Shown here: positions 1-6,350 of the stretch, one piece after another
How positions within the stretch are numbered: the first letter of the stretch is position 1
Layout: the number at the start of each line of letters is the position of its first letter
Assembly: GCA_004322325.1 (NCBI GenBank)
Contig: SCTP01000113.1
Span: 1 to 12,732, forward strand
Length of the DNA: 12,732 nucleotides
Origin: Gammaproteobacteria bacterium
GTDB taxonomy: Bacteria > Pseudomonadota > Gammaproteobacteria > DSM-16500
Reading direction: 5' to 3'
The notes under the pieces: generated by a model
Told to the model about the DNA's origin: nothing
Seen by the model: the letters and a program-made list of their open reading frames with translations, nothing else
Database searches by the model: none
Made by a program: the position numbers and the translations under genes

Positions 1-2027
1 TGAGCTGAAAGCACTAACCCTTGTTGAATAGCAGCATGAAGTGTATGAATTTCACGCGCAAAAGTGGATAAGTCAGGTTTAGGTAACTGGTGACCGAGTT
101 CATTTTGTAATTGATAATACACACTGCCGCCACATTCGTCTTTGCGTTCACCAATTAAAAATAAAGTCGATCCTGCTTGTTTTAAATCGTACGTCAGTGC
201 CTTACTCACATCGGGCATGGAACCTAAGCAACTAATCATTGGACTGGGTGGAATAGCGCCTTGGGCTGATTCGTTATAAAAAGAAACGTTCCCAGCAATA
301 ATCGGCAATGTCGCTTCAGGATGATCTTTCATCGTCATCGCTTTGCAAGCATCAGCAATCCCACGCACGGATTCCACAAATTCACCCATTTGCTCGGGTT
401 TTTCAGGGTTACCAAAGCATAAGCAATCAGTGATCGCAAGCGGTGTTGCGCCGACTGCTGTAATATTACGCACAGATTCACACACCGCATTGACCGCTCC
501 CCAATAAGCATCAATTTGGTTATAACGTGGATTATGATCGAGAGATAAAGCAATGCCTGTTTGGCGGATTTCTTCTGGATATTGATCTTCATTAAACGGT
601 TGCATCACCCCCGCATCCGCCCAGCCTGCTTCGATGACTGTTCGACCTTGCACTTGCTTATCATACGTTTCGATAATAGGCGCGCGTGAGGCGATATTTT
701 CATGGGCTAATAACGCTAATAATACTTCATTGTAATTGGTTAAAGGCGAGAAATGCGGCTCTTTGGTAGCAGCTGTTTTTACTGTATAAGGACGATCGTA
801 GACAATTCCTTTGGTGATGTCTTCAGCTTTGGCACTAATAATTTCTTTATCTTGATGTTTAACGACGTATAACCCATCATCACGCGTTTTACCGACTACC
901 GCCGCACAGGCTCCTTCTGAGACGCGAGGTAAAGCAAAGGTCTGATTGTAGTGGGTAAGAATCATCTCTACTAATTCAGGCGGCACTACCCACATAAAAC
1001 GTTCTTGTGTTTCTGAACATAAGGTCACAGCAGGGAGTAATTGAGACATGCTGGTAGGAATTTTTTCAATTTCAATCTCAGCCCCATAACCACCCGCTTC
1101 CGCTAGCTCGACACTCGCGCAAGCGATGCCGCCCGCCCCTAAATCTTTGAAGCCAACTTTATCTAACAGATTTTTTTCGCGTAGGTGTTTAAATAAAGCA
1201 TAGTTAGCTTTAAGCAAATGCCGCTGTAAAAAAGCATTGGGTTCTTGAACCGCCCCTTTGTTTCGCTCTTGATGTTCTTCTTGCAATGTCGAAGAGGCAA
1301 AACTCGCTCCGCCAAAACCACTGTTATCGGTCGGTTTACCCACGAGGATAAAAACTAAGTCTTTCGCATTCGCGGGCGCGTAAGAATGAATGATGTGATC
1401 TTCCCGAACCACCCCTAACGTCACCACCGTGACGAGGCAATTTTCGTTATAAGCCGGGTCGTAATATACATCGCCCGCTAAATTGGGAATACCCAGCGGA
1501 TTGCCATAGCCCGCAATACCGCCAACGACGCCATCGTGAATCCAATGGGTTTTGGAACGCTCAATATCCCCAAAGCGCAAACTGTCTGCCACCGCAATCA
1601 CCTCGGCGCCCATGCAGCAGACATCTCGCACGTTTCCCCCCACCCCCGTCGCAGCTCCTTCAAAGGGCACGATTTGCGAGGGATGATTATGCGACTCATG
1701 GCTTACCACCACCCCATAGCGCTGCCCTTGATGATCTATTGCCACCGAGACAATCCCTGCATCTTCTTTGGCTCCCAAAATGACATGCGGACCTTGCGTC
1801 ACAAACTGCTTTAAATGCTTACGGCTGCTTTTGTATGAACAATGCTCAGAGCCTTGAATAGACCATAATATACATTCAGCTAACGTTGGCGGGCGTTTGA
1901 GTAAGACTTGCTGGATAGTCAGCGCTTCTTCTGCCGTGAGATTAAGATGGTATTGTCGCAAAACTTGGTCAATCGCCTCAGAAGAAAGTGGAGAAAAATC
2001 GATAGTCTCAGGTAGTTGCTGCATCAT
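1..2027 (-). CDS. purL: Phosphoribosylformylglycinamidine synthase subunit PurL (short type), 3' end missing
   Basis: This is the synthetase subunit of FGAM synthase, the fourth step of purine synthesis, which converts FGAR to FGAM using ATP and ammonia. 675 codons are visible before the window edge. The last visible residues align to the region just before the SAHDVSEGG motif of the family, so I estimate about 100 C-terminal residues are missing. Visible motifs include SEHCSYK at about 60-66, whose histidine is the likely catalytic one, ESHNHPS at 111-117 followed by a glycine-rich GAATGVGG stretch, and downstream CFGNPEKPE and AGNVSFYNES. The start is the first of two adjacent ATG codons (2027 or 2024). 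An in-frame TAA at 2040-2042 rules out anything longer, and no strong ribosome-binding site is seen. This is the short PurL form that normally works with separate PurQ and PurS, not the fused form of about 1300 residues found in E. coli. Identity is certain; the subtype is clear from the N-terminal layout. Confidence 0.95.
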   Translation of the reverse strand, partial: MMQQLPETIDFSPLSSEAIDQVLRQYHLNLTAEEALTIQQVLLKRPPTLAECILWSIQGSEHCSYKSSRKHLKQFVTQGPHVILGAKEDAGIVSVAIDHQGQRYGVVVSHESHNHPSQIVPFEGAATGVGGNVRDVCCMGAEVIAVADSLRFGDIERSKTHWIHDGVVGGIAGYGNPLGIPNLAGDVYYDPAYNENCLVTVVTLGVVREDHIIHSYAPANAKDLVFILVGKPTDNSGFGGASFASSTLQEEHQERNKGAVQEPNAFLQRHLLKANYALFKHLREKNLLDKVGFKDLGAGGIACASVELAEAGGYGAEIEIEKIPTSMSQLLPAVTLCSETQERFMWVVPPELVEMILTHYNQTFALPRVSEGACAAVVGKTRDDGLYVVKHQDKEIISAKAEDITKGIVYDRPYTVKTAATKEPHFSPLTNYNEVLLALLAHENIASRAPIIETYDKQVQGRTVIEAGWADAGVMQPFNEDQYPEEIRQTGIALSLDHNPRYNQIDAYWGAVNAVCESVRNITAVGATPLAITDCLCFGNPEKPEQMGEFVESVRGIADACKAMTMKDHPEATLPIIAGNVSFYNESAQGAIPPSPMISCLGSMPDVSKALTYDLKQAGSTLFLIGERKDECGGSVYYQLQNELGHQLPKPDLSTFAREIHTLHAAIQQGLVLSA

Positions 2028-2092
2028 CGTCGCCCAGTGTTAATGACTCAATGGGGGCATAAGATAACGGGGTTTGGATAAAGAATCCAGTA

Positions 2093-3115
2093 TTAGGGAT
2101 GATGAACAGCTAGTATCGGCTGTTCGATATATTTAGGAGCACTCTGAGAAGATCGTGTTCCCACCCGACTGAATAACCCAAAAATCTGCTTTTTAACTTC
2201 TCCTACTTTATCTATCCCCGCCGGTACCAGCTTGGACACCAGGAGAGAAGCAAGGGTCGTCGCACAACCAGAAACAACCGTAGCAATGATAGTAGCTACA
2301 GGTTTGATGACCGCTCTACCCAGCAGCGAACCGAAGGGAATAATATTGCACAATCCCCATACCACACCACTAGCAAAGTTAGTCGCAAATAGCTTGGCAA
2401 GCTCGGCAGGAGGGGTCTTGACTCGGCCATACGTTTTTTTATCTTCGTCTATTTTGGAAAGCACAGCTGATACACCCTGGAACAATCCCGCAAAAACCGC
2501 CAATATTCCTGGCGCCCAAAAGGACACGGGCGTTGCACTAAGCGCTGCTATCACACATCGGCCTATGGTAAAACCTATCTCCCATGCCACCATGTTAAAA
2601 CCAGCACTTTCCACGAATTCCCTACATTCATCAAAGATGGCATCACAGATAACAGGCGATATTTCACCACCTAAGGCATTTTTATAAGCGAAGTAAGTTA
2701 GTGGCGCAACAATCGCCCCCATCAGTAGCGGCAAAATAATAGGATCGGCAAGGTTATCGATAGGATACTTGGTGCCGATTGCAGCGCTAGCCGCCCCTCC
2801 TGACATTTGCCATAAACCATCTAATAGCGGTACTTTGATATCTTTTAAAAGGCTTGGTAAACGGATACGAAGGTGTTTCTTATAGTCGCGCTCAAACTCT
2901 TCGCTATCGATTTCATAATAATGGTAATGAGGGTTAGACAGGGAAGAGGCATTTTGTTGAAAATACCAATTATTTGATTCAACGTCGTAATAGAGATAGT
3001 AACAATTTTGATTTAAGAGGGCCGGATCAAGCACGCGAGCTTTTTTTTTGATAAGAGAATCAAACTCATTAGAGTTTAAAATCTCTACTGGAAATTCTAC
3101 CCGCTTACTCATCAT
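2093..3115 (-). CDS. Hypothetical multi-span membrane protein of 340 residues, function unknown
   Basis: I do not recognise this protein. Residues 1 to about 95 look soluble, with a cluster rich in tyrosine, phenylalanine and tryptophan at about 38-68 (YYLYYD, NNWYF, HYHYYEI). Long hydrophobic Ala/Gly/Val-rich blocks follow at about 122-144, 180-219 and 244-297, enough for four to six membrane passes. The last 40 residues are polar and basic. No signal peptide is visible. The frame stays open upstream to a GTG at 3127, but ATG 3115 is preferred because GGAG (3122-3125) sits 6 bases before it; ATG 3112 is also possible. The gene lies downstream of the acetyltransferase on the same strand, with a 69-base gap containing a 7-bp direct repeat. 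The small soluble head followed by hydrophobic hairpins resembles membrane-inserted secreted effectors of intracellular bacteria, but an ordinary inner-membrane protein is equally possible. Confidence 0.75.
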   Translation of the reverse strand: MMSKRVEFPVEILNSNEFDSLIKKKARVLDPALLNQNCYYLYYDVESNNWYFQQNASSLSNPHYHYYEIDSEEFERDYKKHLRIRLPSLLKDIKVPLLDGLWQMSGGAASAAIGTKYPIDNLADPIILPLLMGAIVAPLTYFAYKNALGGEISPVICDAIFDECREFVESAGFNMVAWEIGFTIGRCVIAALSATPVSFWAPGILAVFAGLFQGVSAVLSKIDEDKKTYGRVKTPPAELAKLFATNFASGVVWGLCNIIPFGSLLGRAVIKPVATIIATVVSGCATTLASLLVSKLVPAGIDKVGEVKKQIFGLFSRVGTRSSQSAPKYIEQPILAVHHP

Positions 3116-3159
3116 GACTCGCTCCACCTTCTCGTTATAATGGCTATTTTAACCGCAAC

Positions 3160-3177
3160 AGCTTAACTGAAGCTTAA
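3160..3177. repeat. 7-bp direct repeat upstream of the 340-residue gene
   Basis: AGCTTAA occurs at 3160-3166 and again at 3171-3177, an 11-base period close to one helical turn. It lies in the 69-base gap between the acetyltransferase stop and the start of the membrane protein gene. A TATAAC hexamer (minus strand, 3134-3139) lies closer to that gene and could be its -10 element, but no good -35 pairs with it. Two repeats one turn apart are compatible with a small operator, but they are short enough to be chance. Confidence 0.25.
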
Positions 3178-3184
3178 ATAGTAC

Positions 3185-3631
3185 TTATATCGGATTTACT
3201 TTCATCATGATATAGGGATTATAAATCTCTGTTTTAAAACTAAATTTTTGATAAAGCCCGTGCGCATCTTCCGTCATTAAAAACCAACGGAAAATGCCCC
3301 GTAATTGATGATGATCGAAAATATATTTTAATAGTGCCTGACCCACCCCTTTTCTGCGATGGGGTTCATCAATGAATACATCCCAAAGAGAAGCAAACTC
3401 GGATCGATCACTAATGACGCGCGCAAAACCGACTTGTTTGCCCTGGTAAAAGACAGAAAAACACAATGAGTGCTCGATGACCAGCGGAAAACGCTCTGGC
3501 GGTAAGCCGGTTGAATAACGGGAAGGGATACAAAGTAAATTGTACAAATATTCCAAATCTACCCTTTTCTTGTCTGCGGTAAAGACGTAATCACCGAATG
3601 TGTTGTCTGGGTAAACTGCTCTAAGCGCCAT
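3185..3631 (-). CDS. GNAT family N-acetyltransferase, 148 residues
   Basis: This is a GCN5-related acetyltransferase that moves acetyl from acetyl-CoA to an unknown amine substrate. The whole fold is present: FSVFYQGKQVGFARVISD (59-75) forms the central strands. DVFIDEPHRRKGVGQALL (84-101) is the acetyl-CoA motif A with the R-R-K-G-V-G pyrophosphate loop. DAHGLYQKFSF (122-132) is the C-terminal motif typical of a widespread subfamily of about 140 residues. The start is placed at ATG 3631, which gives the normal family length. The frame stays open another 114 bases upstream, but that extension is Arg/Lys-rich and unlike the family. It would need a TTG start inside radA. The ribosome-binding site is weak (AAGAG about 10 bases upstream). 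The gene is divergent from radA across a gap of about 106 bases. The substrate cannot be told from sequence. Confidence 0.86.
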   Translation of the reverse strand: MALRAVYPDNTFGDYVFTADKKRVDLEYLYNLLCIPSRYSTGLPPERFPLVIEHSLCFSVFYQGKQVGFARVISDRSEFASLWDVFIDEPHRRKGVGQALLKYIFDHHQLRGIFRWFLMTEDAHGLYQKFSFKTEIYNPYIMMKVNPI

Positions 3632-3648
3632 GCTTAATCTGCTCTTTT

Positions 3649-3678
3649 TTGACCTACAGCGTCTCCTGAAGTTAACAT
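3649..3678 (+). promoter_or_regulatory. Candidate sigma70 promoter for radA
   Basis: TTGACC (3649-3654, five of six matches to the -35 consensus) is followed after 18 bases by TAACAT (3673-3678, four of six matches to the -10). Transcription would start near 3685, leaving a leader of about 50 bases before the radA GTG. It lies in the divergent gap between the acetyltransferase gene and radA. The match is moderate and was judged by eye. Confidence 0.35.
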
Positions 3679-3737
3679 ACCTGAAACGCGTCTTTACAGC
3701 AATCATTACTGTCTTAATCTGAGTGAAGGAGAAATCG

Positions 3738-5099
3738 GTGGCCAAACCTAAGCTAACTTTTTGCTGTCAAACCTGCGGTACGCTTTATCCGAAATGGACT
3801 GGCCAATGTAATGGGTGTAATGAATGGAATACGATTGTGGAAGAAGTTAACCAACCAGCTGCCCCCTCACGCTTTCAAGGGTATGCCGGCACGGAAACCG
3901 TCATCACGCGAATGGCGGATGTGACGCTGAATGAAGATATCCGGCTTAGTTCAGGTTCCCAGGAATTAGACCGCGTATTAGGCGGCGGTATCATTATGGG
4001 ATCCGCTATTTTAATTGGCGGCGATCCGGGGATTGGCAAGTCAACGATTCTGCTGCAGACGGTGGCACATTTGAGCCAGGAGTCAAAAGCGCTCTATGTG
4101 ACAGGGGAAGAATCGCCACAGCAAGTGACGTTACGTGCTCGGCGGTTGGGGTTGCCAGAAAAGCATTTATGGTTGCTTGCTGATACACACATCGACACGA
4201 TTTTGCATCATGTGCAAAAAGAAAAGCCGCGGATTCTCGTCATCGACTCGATTCAAACGATGCACACCTCTCTGCTTTCTTCAGCACCCGGCTCCGTCGG
4301 GCAAGTGCGAGAAAGTGCGATGCAATTGGTGAGTTATGCCAAGCAAACAGGAACAGCGTTATTCATTGTGGGTCATGTGACAAAGGAAGGAAGTTTAGCG
4401 GGACCACGAGTGTTGGAGCACATGGTGGATACGGTGCTTTATTTTGAAGGGGAGCAAGATAATCGGTATCGCATTATTCGTGCGGTAAAAAATCGGTTTG
4501 GTGCGGTCAATGAGCTGGGTATTTTTGCCATGACGGAAAAAGGCTTGCGTGAAGTGAGCCACCCTTCGGCGATTTTTCTTTCTCGTTCTGCCCAAGAAGT
4601 ACCAGGCAGTATTATTACGGCGACGAAAGAAGGCTCACGGCCTTTGCTGGTAGAAGTACAAGCCTTGGTGGATCAGAGCCACATGGCGAATCCGCGTCGA
4701 TTATCCGTTGGATTAGAAACGCAGCGGCTCTCCATGTTATTAGCCGTGATGCATCGGCATAGTGGGATTGCCACGCATGGATTAGATGTATTTTTAAACG
4801 TGGTGGGTGGCTTACAAATTTTTGAACCCGCCGCTGATTTGCCGGTGATTTTTGCTGTGTTATCGAGTTTTCGTAATCGTCCACTGCCGCAAGATTTGAT
4901 TGCTTTTGGCGAATTAGGTTTAGCGGGTGAAATACGTCCCGTACCTGGCGGACAAGAACGCTTAAAAGAAGCCGCTAAGCACGGCTTTAAAACCGCCATC
5001 GTGCCGCAAGCGAATGTCGGAAAAAATAAGCTGGAAGGAATGAAGGTGTTACCGGTACAATCCTTAAAAGAAGCGATTACTTATTTTGAAAATTTATGA
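3738..5099 (+). CDS. radA: DNA repair protein RadA (Sms)
   Basis: RadA is a RecA-related ATPase that drives branch migration during homologous recombination and repair. The 453-residue product has the full family architecture and usual length. A C4 zinc finger (C10, C13, C24, C27) comes first. The RecA-like core follows, with Walker A GGDPGIGKST at 94-103, Walker B ILVIDS at 166-171 and the RadA-specific KNRFG motif at 251-255. A Lon-protease-like C-terminal domain ends the protein. The start is GTG 3738: AAGGAG at 3726-3731 lies 6 bases before it, and the protein then begins with the usual short MAKPK-type leader before the zinc finger. An in-frame GTG at 3723 would place the ribosome-binding site inside the gene. 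The stop codon overlaps the ATG of the phospholipase-like gene in an ATGA arrangement, so the two are probably co-transcribed and may be translationally coupled. Confidence 0.97.
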   Translation: MAKPKLTFCCQTCGTLYPKWTGQCNGCNEWNTIVEEVNQPAAPSRFQGYAGTETVITRMADVTLNEDIRLSSGSQELDRVLGGGIIMGSAILIGGDPGIGKSTILLQTVAHLSQESKALYVTGEESPQQVTLRARRLGLPEKHLWLLADTHIDTILHHVQKEKPRILVIDSIQTMHTSLLSSAPGSVGQVRESAMQLVSYAKQTGTALFIVGHVTKEGSLAGPRVLEHMVDTVLYFEGEQDNRYRIIRAVKNRFGAVNELGIFAMTEKGLREVSHPSAIFLSRSAQEVPGSIITATKEGSRPLLVEVQALVDQSHMANPRRLSVGLETQRLSMLLAVMHRHSGIATHGLDVFLNVVGGLQIFEPAADLPVIFAVLSSFRNRPLPQDLIAFGELGLAGEIRPVPGGQERLKEAAKHGFKTAIVPQANVGKNKLEGMKVLPVQSLKEAITYFENL

Positions 5100-6346
5100 A
5101 AAAAATTACTTTTTCTACTTTACTGCTGTGTAGCATGATGTCGAATAGCCTAGCATCTTGGACATCCGATGCATTGAAATTACAACGAGAAATTGATCTC
5201 AATGCCCCCTTTAATGAAACCACGTTTATTGCCACGCATAACTCTTATAATTCGGCCAGTTATGCCACACCTAGACGAAGCTATGTTGATCCTAATCAAT
5301 TACTTTCTGTTTACGATCAACTCAACGCGGGTGTACGCAGCATTGAATACGATGCGCATTGGACAATGAGTGAGGATGAGCAGCATAAAGACATTATGCT
5401 TTGTCATGGGACGGATAAAAATCTGGGGTGTAGTCCGTTTGATCGCCCTATCGCGGAAGGATTACAAGAATTACGCGATTGGTTGCATGCTAATCCAAAC
5501 GAAATTGTTTTACTGTATATTGAGCGGCATCTTGATGGGCATGAATCCCAACTGGCTTCTGAATTAGATACTTATTTAGGTGATTATATTTATAAACCGA
5601 ATACCACCACCTGTACGGCGATTCCGAGCTCTCTCACTAAAGCAGCCGTACTGCGTGCAGGTAAGCAATTGTTGATTGTCACGAAAGGATGCGAGGCAGA
5701 CGCGCCTAGTTGGAATCAAGTAGTATTTGCTGGTATTGGTGAAATTGCCTCTGATCCTTATTCATTTATTGATGCTAATATTACTGACTTTACTAGTTAT
5801 CCTGATTGCGGAAAATCGAATATTTTTTATCGCGATCCAGACCATACTAGTTTATGGCGTATTTATGAAGATAGAACGAAATTATCGAATGCGGTTCATA
5901 CAGAGAAAAAATTAACAGATAGTGAGATGCAAGAACTTATGCGCTGCGGGATTAATTGGCCAAGCATGGATATGCTAAGTGCTGATGATTCACGATTGAC
6001 GGCTGCCGTATGGAGTTGGGCAATGAATTATCCGCAAGAAGGCCATGGGCAATGTGCGCTTTATCAAGCGGGTGAGGGCATGCAAAATACTTCGTGCAAT
6101 CAAACAGCAGTGGGTTATGCGTGTCAGGAAGAGAATTCACATGTACTGCAAGCGATTACAGCGGTGGGCACGTGGCAGCAAGGGGAAGCATTTTGCCAAG
6201 CATTGGCGGGAAAGAGTTGGCATTTTGCAGTGCCGGTGAATGGGTATCAGATGGGTGTGTTGAAAGATGCCATGGCAAGCATGGCATTGAGCACAGTGTG
6301 GTTAAATTATCGAGAAGATAATACAGGAAAGTGGACAGCGGCATAG
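5096..6346 (+). CDS. Secreted PI-PLC X-domain phosphodiesterase with a C-terminal lectin-like module
   Basis: This is a 416-residue protein with an export signal: K2 K3, a hydrophobic core and a likely cleavage after A20 (SLA|SW). Residues from about 35 to 300 form a phosphatidylinositol phospholipase C X-like TIM barrel. THNSY holds H48 and N49, RSIEYDAH holds E84 and D86, LCHG holds H104 and YIERH holds E143. These match in order and spacing the catalytic histidines and Ca ligands of eukaryotic PLC enzymes, rather than the His-Asp pair of Bacillus PI-PLC. The predicted activity is cleavage of a phosphodiester head group outside the cytoplasm or after secretion; the lipid is unknown. Residues 318-413 (C320, C334, C343, C367, W360, VWLNY at 401-405, GKW at 411-413) resemble a C-type lectin-like fold, less certainly. 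The ATG overlaps the radA stop, and the gene ends 4 bases from a convergent gene. Signal and PLC domain are clear; substrate and role are inferred. Confidence 0.88.
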   Translation: MKKITFSTLLLCSMMSNSLASWTSDALKLQREIDLNAPFNETTFIATHNSYNSASYATPRRSYVDPNQLLSVYDQLNAGVRSIEYDAHWTMSEDEQHKDIMLCHGTDKNLGCSPFDRPIAEGLQELRDWLHANPNEIVLLYIERHLDGHESQLASELDTYLGDYIYKPNTTTCTAIPSSLTKAAVLRAGKQLLIVTKGCEADAPSWNQVVFAGIGEIASDPYSFIDANITDFTSYPDCGKSNIFYRDPDHTSLWRIYEDRTKLSNAVHTEKKLTDSEMQELMRCGINWPSMDMLSADDSRLTAAVWSWAMNYPQEGHGQCALYQAGEGMQNTSCNQTAVGYACQEENSHVLQAITAVGTWQQGEAFCQALAGKSWHFAVPVNGYQMGVLKDAMASMALSTVWLNYREDNTGKWTAA

Positions 6347-6350
6347 TGAA

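Noticed and set aside
1536..1814. Plus-strand open frame of 92 codons
   Set aside because: It lies wholly antisense to purL, whose minus frame is uninterrupted and conserved. The product matches no family and no ribosome-binding site was noted.
2065..2090. TGGAT/ATCCA hairpin after the membrane protein gene as a terminator
   Set aside because: The stem is only 5 bp, not GC-rich, and no T tract follows.
2232..2687. Plus-strand open frame of 151 codons
   Set aside because: It is antisense to the membrane protein gene, in the frame opposite its hydrophobic codons. The product has low-complexity composition expected from a shadow.
3723..3737. GTG at 3723 as the radA start
   Set aside because: It would put the AAGGAG ribosome-binding site inside the coding region. 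GTG 3738 is placed correctly behind it and fits the family N-terminus.
3632..3745. N-terminal extension of the acetyltransferase frame up to a TTG
   Set aside because: The extra residues are Arg/Lys-rich, unlike the family, and the start would lie inside radA. ATG 3631 gives the normal length.
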